Source: Endomicrobium sp. (GTDB lineage: Bacteria; Elusimicrobiota; Endomicrobiia; Endomicrobiales; Endomicrobiaceae). Taken from it: a stretch of DNA of 9,986 nucleotides. The notes beneath the pieces were generated by a model. That model had not been told where the DNA came from, searched no databases, and saw nothing but the letters and a program-made list of their open reading frames with translations. Location: contig JAISDY010000012.1 of assembly GCA_031264425.1 (NCBI GenBank), forward strand, positions 1 through 9,986, given 5' to 3'. This document shows, piece by piece, positions 1 to 8,243 of the stretch (position 1 is its first letter; every line of letters starts with the position of its first letter). The translations under genes and the position numbers were made by a program.

Positions 1-593
1 GTTATAACTTCCTTATTTTTTACAAAAAACGAATTTTTTATATTTTCAAAACGTTCAACTCTTGACAGCTTAAACTGAGGTTTTGTTATTTTCTTTCTAA
101 ATAAGACATTTTTCAATACGGGAATATTTGCTCTAACAGATAATTCGTCCGCAAGCAGTTCAGCTTGATTATAACCTCTTTTTATTTTCCTTATAACGTT
201 TAAAGGGACGGATATGATAAAATCAGATTCTTGATAGAAATCGTTATTTTTCATTGTCTCATACATATCTGCGGCAAAATCTTTAGCTAAAAAAGTTCTA
301 TTAGAATATTTAAACTTTAAAATTAATTTCCTTACAGAGCCCTTATACTCATAAACAGAACGCATTTTATCAAACATACGCCTTTTAGAATTTTTCTTAC
401 ATTCATAACAAAATTCTCCTCCAGAAGATAAAGGCTTGCCGCATATTTGGCAAATATGCTCCTTTATAAAACTAAATGACGATTTGCACATGCCGCATAT
501 CCTCGTTTGAGACGTGGAAACTAAATCTTTGCCGCAAGACGAGCATGTGATAGGATAAAATAAATTTATAATTTTCAAAAAAACTTTTTTCAT
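1..593 (-). CDS. comF: ComF family protein (phosphoribosyltransferase-like), 3' end cut by the window edge
   Basis: The reading frame starts at the ATG at 593 and stays open to the left edge, giving 197 residues; the family is usually about 220-250 residues, so roughly the last 30-50 are missing. The N-terminus has a zinc-ribbon pattern with paired cysteines: C17/C20, C33/C36, C48/C51 and C62/C65. A phosphoribosyltransferase-type domain follows, with the ComF signatures SVPLN (128-132), KRGYNQAELLA (138-148) and the Q..LSR.ER..N....F stretch (173-189). The PRPP-binding DD..TTG motif would lie outside the window. ComF is a cytoplasmic protein associated with DNA uptake in naturally competent bacteria, but it also occurs in many bacteria not known to be competent, where its substrate is unknown. 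The gene begins 8 bp after the sprA-like stop with only a weak GCGGA-type ribosome site, so it is probably co-transcribed and may be translationally coupled. Family assignment is firm; the biological role is not. Confidence 0.93.
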   Translation of the reverse strand, partial: MKKVFLKIINLFYPITCSSCGKDLVSTSQTRICGMCKSSFSFIKEHICQICGKPLSSGGEFCYECKKNSKRRMFDKMRSVYEYKGSVRKLILKFKYSNRTFLAKDFAADMYETMKNNDFYQESDFIISVPLNVIRKIKRGYNQAELLADELSVRANIPVLKNVLFRKKITKPQFKLSRVERFENIKNSFFVKNKEVI

Positions 594-601
594 AAATTCC
601 G

Positions 602-3600
602 CTAGAATTGTATAGTCAATTTGCCTATGACGGCAAGATCATAATAATTTAAATCGCGGTTGTATCTAAATTCAAATCTGTCGTAGCTTACTCCGGCAAT
701 AAATCTAAAATATTTTGATATTTCATAATCAGCATTAGTGGCTATTCCGTAATTCATATTGTTGTCTTTTTCAACGTTAACGTCGGATTTCTGATCTATG
801 TATTTTATATTTGAAACAAACACCATTCTGTTTTTCAAAGGAATCGCTTTTTTTATTAAGGGGATTTTTAGACCTGTGGGAAATATTAAATCAGCATTTA
901 TCTGTCCGATATATGAATTTTTACGAACATTTGAAGAGTATTTTCCCGAAGCATTTTTTTGCCAACGTTCTTCGTTTTCGTATCTCAAGCTAAAACGCCA
1001 ACGTCCCAATCCGACAGCTCCCTGACATACGTATTTATTTGCTAAAGAATCAAATAAGGTCTTTAAATTATCATAAGACAACTCTTCAGACTTTGTGTTT
1101 TCCAAAGCAAAATACAAATCAAAAAGTTTTAAAAACTTAAATCTGTAGTCCAATCCTCGCATAATGCTGTCAATATACGAAACGCTGTAAGACACTACGC
1201 TTCTATTGTTATACTTTAAATTAAGTTGAGTATCGTTAAAAAGATGCACCAGATCAAAAAATCTTTCAACGCCAGACATTCCAATCAAAATATCGGGCCA
1301 TATTATCATACATATTTTATTATAAGTGCCCGTTTTATATGATTTTTCGTTGCCTTGCGTATAAGTACAGTTGGCGCTTATAGAATTTATAGGGCTAAGC
1401 AACCCTCTGAAAGAAAAAGCTTCAAAAGGCATATATTTACCTGTAAAACGAACGTCGTTTCTGTTTAAAATTGTCTTAACCGTATATGTGTTTGATGAAT
1501 AGAAAGGCTGTATATCCATCAACGGATTATCTCTTATCCAAAGTTTTTCTCTAGTCCAGCCAATTGATTGAAAATCTTTATCCACATTATCGTAAGAATC
1601 TGAATCTTGAAGTTTATAATATGACGAAAATGACAAACTTTTTAAAAGTCTGGAAGAAGTAACGTCATAAGCGTTTAAATTCCAAGAAATTTCTCCAATG
1701 CCGTTTCTTTCTATATATTTCTTTTGACCGGGAATAATAAAAGATTCGGTATTGGTGCTGGAACGAACATTGTAATTTTCTTTAGTATTGATACTGTAGG
1801 TAAATGCGGGGCTAAACCAATCGGCAATGCCTAAAACAAGACTTGCCCCCCCACCCTGATTTAAAGATTTGCCGTATTCAATTTCTTCAGGAAAATCTTT
1901 ATTTCTTTCTCTTACGATATTTATGTTATAGCCCGGAGAAAAAATAATTCCTTTGGTAAATTTGAACGGAGCCTTCAAAGCGAGAATGTTTGACTGCTCT
2001 AAAGTATGATAGTCGGAGATATCCAGATATTCTCTTATTTTATCCATACCTAAAAACTGTTTTGACTCTTTTATAGGAGTATCCGGATAAACTTTAAAAT
2101 AAGATTTTGAAGTCTTTACATCTGCGGATATGCTGGTAGGAAATATGATTAGTCTAACTGGAACATCGTAAAGAAACACTCCTGATAAAGATTCCTTGTC
2201 TTCTAAACGCTCAATTTGTGACGTGTCTATAATTGCGCGATCGTATTTTAATCCCAGCTTTGGGAAATTTATGCCCGGTCTTAAGTCTGTTTCCGCAGAC
2301 CCGCAATATTTTACAATGCGACCTTCATCGTTTAAAGAAATTAAATTTGATTTATTTTCAGAAACTCTCGGCGTTATAGTTTCTATTTTGGAAATTCCTG
2401 TTTTTAACGGAAACAATTTTACCGTATGACTGTTTGTTTTCCAACCCTCAAAGTCAAAATAAGCGTTTTCCTCGCTAAAATCTCTGTTATAAACTCCTGC
2501 CGTAATATTGCGAAAATCTCTGTCTATAGTCTTTTTAGAAGCGCCAACTGTTACCATGCCTAATATTTCGTTACCTCTCCACTGTAAACTTCCCCCAGTT
2601 TTCCAAGCACTACCATTTGTAAGTCTGCTTCCGGTAACATGTATCTCGTTAAACCAAACTTGACATTTGTTACCAATATGGGAAGATTCCACACCAAGGA
2701 CAAACTGAGATATTCTGCTCAACGACGGATTTCCAACTACTCTAATTTCAGCATTAGCGTCGGATGTTGACCAAGATGCGGTTCGTCCGACGCCGCTTTG
2801 TTTTATCGCAATCAAATTCCAGTCCTGCCAAATTGAATCATCAGTTACCGTAACCCTATACTCAAAATAGTTATCATCGTTGCCGCCAGCTCTAAATATT
2901 ATAACATCGCCGGCATGCGCAAAGCCGTCTTCAGGTTTTGCATAAACCATAAATCTTAACGATTCGTATTTTGACAAATCAAGAGCTTCGCCGTGATAAA
3001 CTGATTTTGCTAAAAACTGTTCTGTGGCAACCGAAGGAATATACTCAATTTTTAAAGCTCTCTCGTCTTTTTTTACGCTGTTTTCTATGCCGTATAAATC
3101 CAAATAATATTTGTTGTTCATAAGAGACTTATAATTTGCATCAAATCTTCCTATTGATGAAATATTGAAATCATTTAAATTTAAACCTGTCTTTTCCCAT
3201 CTGTTTCCGGCTATTGATATTTTTCCTATCGTCAATCTTCCTTGATCGCCGATCAAACCTCTTGTTTGGCATATTTTGACGCGTAGAATTCTTATATTTC
3301 TCCAAATATCTCTATTGGAGTCTTTGACATCTATGGGAATTCTCAATTGACGCCAACCGTTTGGGTTACTATTTATTACGGTTACGCTTGATGAAGAAAG
3401 ACAGTAACTTCCAGCAACTTCATTTTGCGTATCCAAGACGCCGTTTCCGTTTATATCTTCAGTGTCAAGCTTTCCATTATGAGCCCCTATCAATGATACC
3501 GTTCCGTCTGCATTATGATAAGTTTGTCCCGTGTCTTTCCACGGACTTAAAATTCCCGTGCGATCCGTATCTTCAGTACCAAGCTCACCGTCTCCATCGG

Positions 3601-5908
3601 CATCCTCGTTTATACATGAAGCATACTCTATGAAGACTTCATGTCCTCCGGGATTTGGATCGTTAATCCATACGTCAATATACAGCTTTTTTGAATAATC
3701 TATCCCTTCCCACCCTGAACAAAGTTTTTGTGAAAAGGCTATCTGGGAATAAATCCTAACGTCGTAATTGACATCTAAAACAAGTTGTTTTTCACCGGCG
3801 GTAAGCTCCAAAAATGGGTCAATATCTTTAAGATCTATTTCATAGCTTCTCCAAGATAAGTCTCTTAAATTTCTTCTCACTGTGGGGAAACCTATCGCGC
3901 TATGAAACCAGTTCTCATCCAGCATGCCCGCCAAATCTTCCTTTAAGGAATTGTCCATGGAATCAATTGACGCTTTTCCGGAAGTGTTGTTATTTTGGCA
4001 ACTCAACGCATATTCGGCATCAGCGTTAACTCTTATGTTTAAAGCGTCTATATCCAAATCCGTAATTTTTGCGTCGCATTCGCCAATTGTAAGACTTGTC
4101 GGAGTGTTTTTTATATCGGGGAGTTCTTTTCCTTTTGCGGTAAAGTTGTATATTACGCTTGCTCCTATTGAAAAACTGTCCGTTAATTTAAGTCTAGCGT
4201 TACTCCCAACTAGAGACGTTTCGTTTCCGGAACCAAACAAAGAATAATCGTAAGATATGTCCATTACGGAATCTTCTTTTATAACATTGTCATTTTTTAT
4301 AGTTAAAATTCCCATATCGTAATCTATAATGTAATCCGTTCCATTTTTTAAGACAATTCCGTCAATAATAACCTTTTCTGAACGCGGCACAATTCCCGGT
4401 CTTAAATTAAGTATTTTTATTGTATATTGATATTCGGTTACAAAGTTATATTTATGGTCTCCCTTGCTATACAAAGAGTCGTGTAATCTGTCGCTAAGTC
4501 TAAAATATCCGTTCTCAAAATCAACCTTAATATTTTCATCTCTATAAGACGGAACAGGTCTCCCGTCGTCAAGGCTTGAAGGAACAGAATCGTTTAAATC
4601 TTTTATCTCTAATAAAAAATTGCCTCTTCCATTGTCGCGGGCTATCTTTAAATTTCCCAACTCGTAAACAGTTTTGAGTTCCGTGGTAACGTGCGGACTA
4701 TTATTTGTGTCTTTTATTATTACGGGAGCAGGCAAGGAGGTGCCGTCCGTAAAATCATAACTTACAGCAACAACATAATTGCCTGACAAAGTATTCCTAA
4801 AACTAAGCATTTCGGTTGTATAGTCAACAATGAAGTCTTGACCTTGAACAAGAGTTACAAAGTTGCCGCTATAAGTAAATCCAGTATTATTTATGTCCGT
4901 TAGAGTTTCACCCGACGGATAAGAGTAGTTATATTTAGGGTCGGTTTTATTATAATCTATATATACCTTTACAGAACCGTTTTTAATAGTTCTCACTTCG
5001 CCGTTTGCCAATAGGGAATAATATTTAAATCTCACATAAGAAGTATCGGCAATAGTTTTTCTTTCTAATTGGGTGCTTCCGGTAAAACGCTTTACCTCAG
5101 ACAATCCCTTTGTTTTGCTGAAAAAAGCGTTTAATCCAAAACCTTTGTATTCCGTGTCAACTTTTAAACCGAACAATTCTTTTTTGTATCCGGTGAATTC
5201 AGTAGCTGGCATACAAACTGAAATATCGCCGAATGCCGCCTCTTTTACAAATTCGCCTCGTTTGCCTTTGTAAACAAGAGATATGTCTTTTTTACCTACA
5301 GTATCGTCATAATCAATATTAACGTTTAACCTTTCGCCTATACTGCCAAGAATCCTCATTTGAAGTTCCTGCTCCATCTTAAACGTTGAATTATTTTTTC
5401 TTTTTCCAGGTTCTTCTTTGTCGTATATTCTTGAGGTGTGGTTGAAACCTATCAGTTTTCTGCCTGAAAGAGAAAGCTTTGATTCAAAAGGAAGTTCAGC
5501 CGTTATTGCCGGCGGCAAAGACTGATTTGTTAAATCCACATTTGGAGGTCTTTTGTGGCGCTTATCTTTTTCTCGCCATTTTTTTGGAGAATATTTCATT
5601 GCTCCGTATTTTTCATCGTCAAAATAATTTAATATTTCTTGTCCCGCTATTTCCTGAACGGACTCCGGTAGCTCTTCCTCATCTTGCGAAGAAATGTATT
5701 CCTCTGAGATTATAGTTCCCGAAGGCTCTATACTTTCAATATCGCGAAACTTGTCGTATTCGTCAAACTGACTATAGATTTCTTGCTTATTTTCGCCAAG
5801 AACGCTGTACTTTTTAGCAAAGGGACCGTATTCTGCACAACATGCAGAATGCATAAGCATAAGTATTAAAAATATTAAAATTAGAATTTTTGATTCTTTT
5901 AATAACAT
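602..5908 (-). CDS. sprA: SprA/Sov-like outer-membrane translocon protein (type IX secretion family)
   Basis: A 1768-residue protein with an N-terminal signal sequence (K4-K7, hydrophobic core 8-20, then SACCAE; probable signal peptidase I cleavage near 25). Residues 40-120 are charged and probably disordered. Residues 140-300 carry SprA-family hallmarks: LSGRKLIGF (147-155), MRILGSIGERLNVNIDYD (184-201), GDIS..MPATEF (227-238), LFGLKV (245-250), FFSKTKGLSE (262-271) and RKTIADTSYVRFKYY (283-297). Two G.DFIVDY/G.DYIIDY modules follow (about 353-386 and 519-555). Next come a YVDDFE-like position (ASIDSMDNS, 646-654), two jelly-roll-like segments (about 680-905, interrupted by DxDGDG-type acidic loops at 768-828, and about 950-1095), and QVWFNEIHV (1083-1091), matching the conserved W.NELR region. 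From about 1105 the sequence is beta-barrel-like and ends in Phe, as in outer-membrane proteins. In Bacteroidota, SprA/Sov (about 2400-2500 residues) is the T9SS outer-membrane pore; this copy is much shorter. Homology is clear by motif; secretion through it is inferred. The ATG at 5908 precedes the signal sequence directly but has no good ribosome site. Confidence 0.85.
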   Translation of the reverse strand: MLLKESKILILIFLILMLMHSACCAEYGPFAKKYSVLGENKQEIYSQFDEYDKFRDIESIEPSGTIISEEYISSQDEEELPESVQEIAGQEILNYFDDEKYGAMKYSPKKWREKDKRHKRPPNVDLTNQSLPPAITAELPFESKLSLSGRKLIGFNHTSRIYDKEEPGKRKNNSTFKMEQELQMRILGSIGERLNVNIDYDDTVGKKDISLVYKGKRGEFVKEAAFGDISVCMPATEFTGYKKELFGLKVDTEYKGFGLNAFFSKTKGLSEVKRFTGSTQLERKTIADTSYVRFKYYSLLANGEVRTIKNGSVKVYIDYNKTDPKYNYSYPSGETLTDINNTGFTYSGNFVTLVQGQDFIVDYTTEMLSFRNTLSGNYVVAVSYDFTDGTSLPAPVIIKDTNNSPHVTTELKTVYELGNLKIARDNGRGNFLLEIKDLNDSVPSSLDDGRPVPSYRDENIKVDFENGYFRLSDRLHDSLYSKGDHKYNFVTEYQYTIKILNLRPGIVPRSEKVIIDGIVLKNGTDYIIDYDMGILTIKNDNVIKEDSVMDISYDYSLFGSGNETSLVGSNARLKLTDSFSIGASVIYNFTAKGKELPDIKNTPTSLTIGECDAKITDLDIDALNIRVNADAEYALSCQNNNTSGKASIDSMDNSLKEDLAGMLDENWFHSAIGFPTVRRNLRDLSWRSYEIDLKDIDPFLELTAGEKQLVLDVNYDVRIYSQIAFSQKLCSGWEGIDYSKKLYIDVWINDPNPGGHEVFIEYASCINEDADGDGELGTEDTDRTGILSPWKDTGQTYHNADGTVSLIGAHNGKLDTEDINGNGVLDTQNEVAGSYCLSSSSVTVINSNPNGWRQLRIPIDVKDSNRDIWRNIRILRVKICQTRGLIGDQGRLTIGKISIAGNRWEKTGLNLNDFNISSIGRFDANYKSLMNNKYYLDLYGIENSVKKDERALKIEYIPSVATEQFLAKSVYHGEALDLSKYESLRFMVYAKPEDGFAHAGDVIIFRAGGNDDNYFEYRVTVTDDSIWQDWNLIAIKQSGVGRTASWSTSDANAEIRVVGNPSLSRISQFVLGVESSHIGNKCQVWFNEIHVTGSRLTNGSAWKTGGSLQWRGNEILGMVTVGASKKTIDRDFRNITAGVYNRDFSEENAYFDFEGWKTNSHTVKLFPLKTGISKIETITPRVSENKSNLISLNDEGRIVKYCGSAETDLRPGINFPKLGLKYDRAIIDTSQIERLEDKESLSGVFLYDVPVRLIIFPTSISADVKTSKSYFKVYPDTPIKESKQFLGMDKIREYLDISDYHTLEQSNILALKAPFKFTKGIIFSPGYNINIVRERNKDFPEEIEYGKSLNQGGGASLVLGIADWFSPAFTYSINTKENYNVRSSTNTESFIIPGQKKYIERNGIGEISWNLNAYDVTSSRLLKSLSFSSYYKLQDSDSYDNVDKDFQSIGWTREKLWIRDNPLMDIQPFYSSNTYTVKTILNRNDVRFTGKYMPFEAFSFRGLLSPINSISANCTYTQGNEKSYKTGTYNKICMIIWPDILIGMSGVERFFDLVHLFNDTQLNLKYNNRSVVSYSVSYIDSIMRGLDYRFKFLKLFDLYFALENTKSEELSYDNLKTLFDSLANKYVCQGAVGLGRWRFSLRYENEERWQKNASGKYSSNVRKNSYIGQINADLIFPTGLKIPLIKKAIPLKNRMVFVSNIKYIDQKSDVNVEKDNNMNYGIATNADYEISKYFRFIAGVSYDRFEFRYNRDLNYYDLAVIGKLTIQF

Positions 5909-5920
5909 TTAATATTTCAG

Positions 5921-5949
5921 ATTATAATATTCTTTCAAGTTTTACACAA
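5921..5949 (-). promoter_or_regulatory. Putative sigma70-type promoter for the sprA-comF unit
   Basis: On the minus strand, TTGTGT (5949-5944) and a perfect TATAAT (5926-5921) are separated by 17 bp, the optimal spacing. The -10 box ends only 12 bases before the sprA ATG, so transcription would start about 5-7 bases ahead of the start codon and the mRNA would be almost leaderless, consistent with the lack of a Shine-Dalgarno sequence there. The site lies in the 98-bp gap shared with divergent lptF. The match is by inspection only, and AT-rich DNA produces such boxes by chance. Confidence 0.5.
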
Positions 5950-6006
5950 ATTTTATACAATTGTGCATATCGGGTAATCTTTAAACGAAGCTTCCTCAAA
6001 TAAAAC

Positions 6007-7137
6007 ATGATAAAAAAATTACATTTTTACATTATTAAAGAGTTTTTCCATTCTTTTATTTTCGGAGTTGTTGTTTTTTCCTTTCTTCTAATATTAAACT
6101 TTGTGTTTGAACTTATGGATCTCTTAATTGAGAAAGGTGTGTCCGTTTGGGTAGTTGTCAAGATGTTTTCTTTTTGCCTTCCGAATGTCTTAACATTATC
6201 AATACCTATGGCTGTGCTTTTTGGAGTGCTGCTTTCTTACGGACGACTGTCGTCAGATAACGAAGTTACGGCGATGAAAGCCGTAGGGCTTGACTACAAA
6301 ACTCTTACAATGCCGATAATAATTTTTGTATTGGGCATTTCGTTCTTTTTGGTGTTTTTTAATCATTTTTTTGCGCCGAAATTAAATTCTAATCTGAAAG
6401 TTTATCTTGAACAAGTTATAACAAAAAGACCTCTTGTTAAATTCAACGAAAAGTCTATAACAAAGTTAGGCGACTACAGAATATACAGCAATAAAGTTGA
6501 CAACGCTAAAAATACTTTGATTGGAGTAAGCATATATAAATTTGAAAATGACTCTGCTGCAAATAATAAAAAAACAGTGTTGCCGCAAAATGATAAAGAG
6601 GCATGGCGCATAACGGCGTCTTCGGCTACCGTAAAAACTTACGCCGCGGGCGCACAGCTGACTCTTTACAAAGGATATTGGCAAAAAGCTTCTCCTTCCG
6701 ATATGACAAATATGACTCACGCAACTTTTAAAACATATTCCATCTTTATACCGCTGGGCAATGCTATTAAAAGTTACAATATAGGACCGTCGGAGTTATC
6801 TTCTCCAAAACTAATTGAGACAATAAAACAATACAAGAAACAAAAACTTGAATTTATGCCTTATTTGCGCGATTATTGGATTAGGTGGATATTTGCCGTC
6901 GCCCCTATTGTCTTTATTATCATAGCTTTACCTATAGGAATCCGTACCGGCAGAGGCGGCAAAGCTCTTAGCTTTGGTTTAAGTCTAGCCATAGTAATTA
7001 TTTATTACACATTGTTTGTAATTTCAATCAATTTAGGCGAAAAAGAATATGTCCCTCTGGGAATAATAATATGGTTGCCTAATTTGGCTATAGGAGCGGT
7101 AGGATTTTATTTATTCGGAAAGATGGTAAAAAAATGA
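6007..7137 (+). CDS. lptF: LptF, LPS export ABC transporter permease (YjgP/YjgQ family)
   Basis: A 376-residue inner-membrane protein of normal family length. Three N-terminal membrane segments (about 17-37, 60-79, 101-122) and three C-terminal ones (about 293-310, 320-341, 350-370) flank a periplasmic domain (about 123-290) that in this family folds as a beta-jellyroll and receives LPS. The family signature between TM2 and TM3 is clear: LSYGRLSSDNEVTAMKAVGL (76-95), the cytoplasmic coupling-helix region that contacts the LptB ATPase. With LptG and an LptB dimer encoded elsewhere, it would extract LPS from the inner membrane and pass it to the LptC/LptA bridge. It is the first gene after the divergent intergenic region, and its stop overlaps the lptG start by 4 bp. 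The chosen ATG gives the typical short basic N-terminus (MIKKLHFYIIKEF), although no clear ribosome site precedes it. F versus G was assigned by gene order and similarity of style; the two are paralogues and the labels could be exchanged. Confidence 0.9.
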   Translation: MIKKLHFYIIKEFFHSFIFGVVVFSFLLILNFVFELMDLLIEKGVSVWVVVKMFSFCLPNVLTLSIPMAVLFGVLLSYGRLSSDNEVTAMKAVGLDYKTLTMPIIIFVLGISFFLVFFNHFFAPKLNSNLKVYLEQVITKRPLVKFNEKSITKLGDYRIYSNKVDNAKNTLIGVSIYKFENDSAANNKKTVLPQNDKEAWRITASSATVKTYAAGAQLTLYKGYWQKASPSDMTNMTHATFKTYSIFIPLGNAIKSYNIGPSELSSPKLIETIKQYKKQKLEFMPYLRDYWIRWIFAVAPIVFIIIALPIGIRTGRGGKALSFGLSLAIVIIYYTLFVISINLGEKEYVPLGIIIWLPNLAIGAVGFYLFGKMVKK

Positions 7138-8216
7138 TAAAAATTCTTTACAAATATATTGTCAAAAACTTTATTAAAATTTTTATATTTACAACGCTAG
7201 CTTTTTCCGTTGTAGTCATAATATCGCAACTGCTTGACAAGATAAATTCCTACATGGAAAACAAGGCTACTTTCGGCATAATAATTGTCCACATACTTAC
7301 AAACGCTCCAGAATGGCTTGTGCAGGCTTTACCTATAGCTACTCTTTTGGCTTTATTGTTTTCTCTAGGCAGCCTTGCAAAAAGAAGCGAAATTACGGCA
7401 ATGAAAGCTGCGGGAATAAATATGTGGCGCGTTATCTCTCTTTTCCTTACGATAGGATTTATTATAGGAATTGCGGATTTTGCCTGCAGAGAATTTATTG
7501 TCCCTAAAACGACAGTTTACAACAGAAAAATAGATACTGAGAAAATAAAAAAAGAAAAAGTGTCCATACAGACAGATTTTTATAATCAAATAATAGCGTT
7601 AAAAAATAACGTAAGATTAACAGTCGGGCATCTTGACATAAAAACAAATACGATGGAAAACGTCGTATTTGAAAGATACAATAAAGACTTTGAGTTAAAA
7701 AGGCTTGTTTTAGCCGAGAAAGCAGATTGGGAAAATGGATCTTGGGTGCTTAAAAATGGCGTTATGAGAGGCTCTGAAAGCGACTTTTTGGACGAAGTTT
7801 ATTTTAAAACGTATAATTCCAACATAAACGTTACTCCAGAAGACATAACATTTAAAGATCCCCCGTACAACAGCATGAATACGGCTGATTTTAAAAAATA
7901 TATAAATCAATTAAAAATTTTTGGGCAATCGGCAATAAAAGCAAGAATTACGTTGAACGCAAGATTTGCTTCCGTTTTTTCCCACGTTATAGTTATGATG
8001 ATAGGAATACCTTTTGCCCTAGGATTTGGAAGAAGGATAAACATAATATTCAATTTTCTTGCCGCCTTATCTGCGACATTTATGTATTGGGCGACTCAGG
8101 CTGTAACAATGTCTTTTGGTAAAAATTTAATACTATCGCCTTTTATGGCGGCATGGCTGCCAAACTTTATATTTTTGGGTATGGGTGTTTATTTGTTGGT
8201 CAAAGTGAAGAAGTAA
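7134..8216 (+). CDS. lptG: LptG, LPS export ABC transporter permease (YjgP/YjgQ family)
   Basis: A 360-residue paralogue of the preceding gene with the same plan: membrane segments at about 13-33, 61-80 and 99-119, a periplasmic beta-rich domain at about 120-270, and membrane segments at about 277-297, 302-322 and 336-356. The signature is LFSLGSLAKRSEITAMKAAGI (75-95), the same position as in LptF. The periplasmic ADWENGSWVLKNGVMRG stretch (197-213) matches the W..GsW.L.ng pattern typical of LptG. It would form the LptB2FG exporter with LptF; lptB, lptC and lptA are not in this window. The ATG sits in an ATGA overlap with the lptF stop, implying translational coupling and equimolar synthesis. 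It is followed by a 36-bp gap and then the nickel gene set, with no visible terminator between them. Confidence 0.91.
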   Translation: MIKILYKYIVKNFIKIFIFTTLAFSVVVIISQLLDKINSYMENKATFGIIIVHILTNAPEWLVQALPIATLLALLFSLGSLAKRSEITAMKAAGINMWRVISLFLTIGFIIGIADFACREFIVPKTTVYNRKIDTEKIKKEKVSIQTDFYNQIIALKNNVRLTVGHLDIKTNTMENVVFERYNKDFELKRLVLAEKADWENGSWVLKNGVMRGSESDFLDEVYFKTYNSNINVTPEDITFKDPPYNSMNTADFKKYINQLKIFGQSAIKARITLNARFASVFSHVIVMMIGIPFALGFGRRINIIFNFLAALSATFMYWATQAVTMSFGKNLILSPFMAAWLPNFIFLGMGVYLLVKVKK

Positions 8217-8243
8217 CTATACTTTATCGCACATCTTACTTTT

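Noticed and set aside
576..590. A-tract/T-tract run at the start of comF as a terminator or slippage site.
   Set aside because: It encodes Lys and Phe codons of a plausible N-terminus, has no stable GC stem, and the frame is intact.
3924..4247. A 107-codon open frame on the plus strand inside the sprA-like gene.
   Set aside because: It is opposite well-conserved SprA-type sequence, with no ribosome site or recognisable domain.
5834..5850. Lipoprotein lipobox (HSAC, residues 20-23) in the sprA-like signal sequence.
   Set aside because: His at the -3 position is unusual for a lipobox, and SprA-family proteins use ordinary signal peptides; signal peptidase I cleavage after SACCA is more likely, though not proven.
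5933..5980. Plus-strand promoter boxes for lptF (TTTCAA with TACAAT, TTTACA with TGCATA, TAATCT).
   Set aside because: Each pairing has a weak -35 or -10. lptF must have a promoter in or near this gap, but I cannot choose one.
5987..5994. GAAGCTTC palindrome upstream of lptF.
   Set aside because: An 8-bp palindrome is expected by chance and has no partner site.
8193..8223. Promoter-like boxes at the end of lptG (TATACT at 8218-8223 with TTG-type hexamers upstream).
   Set aside because: The -10 is fair, but the upstream candidates have only the first three bases right or poor spacing; readthrough from lptFG is equally possible, so it is not listed as a feature.
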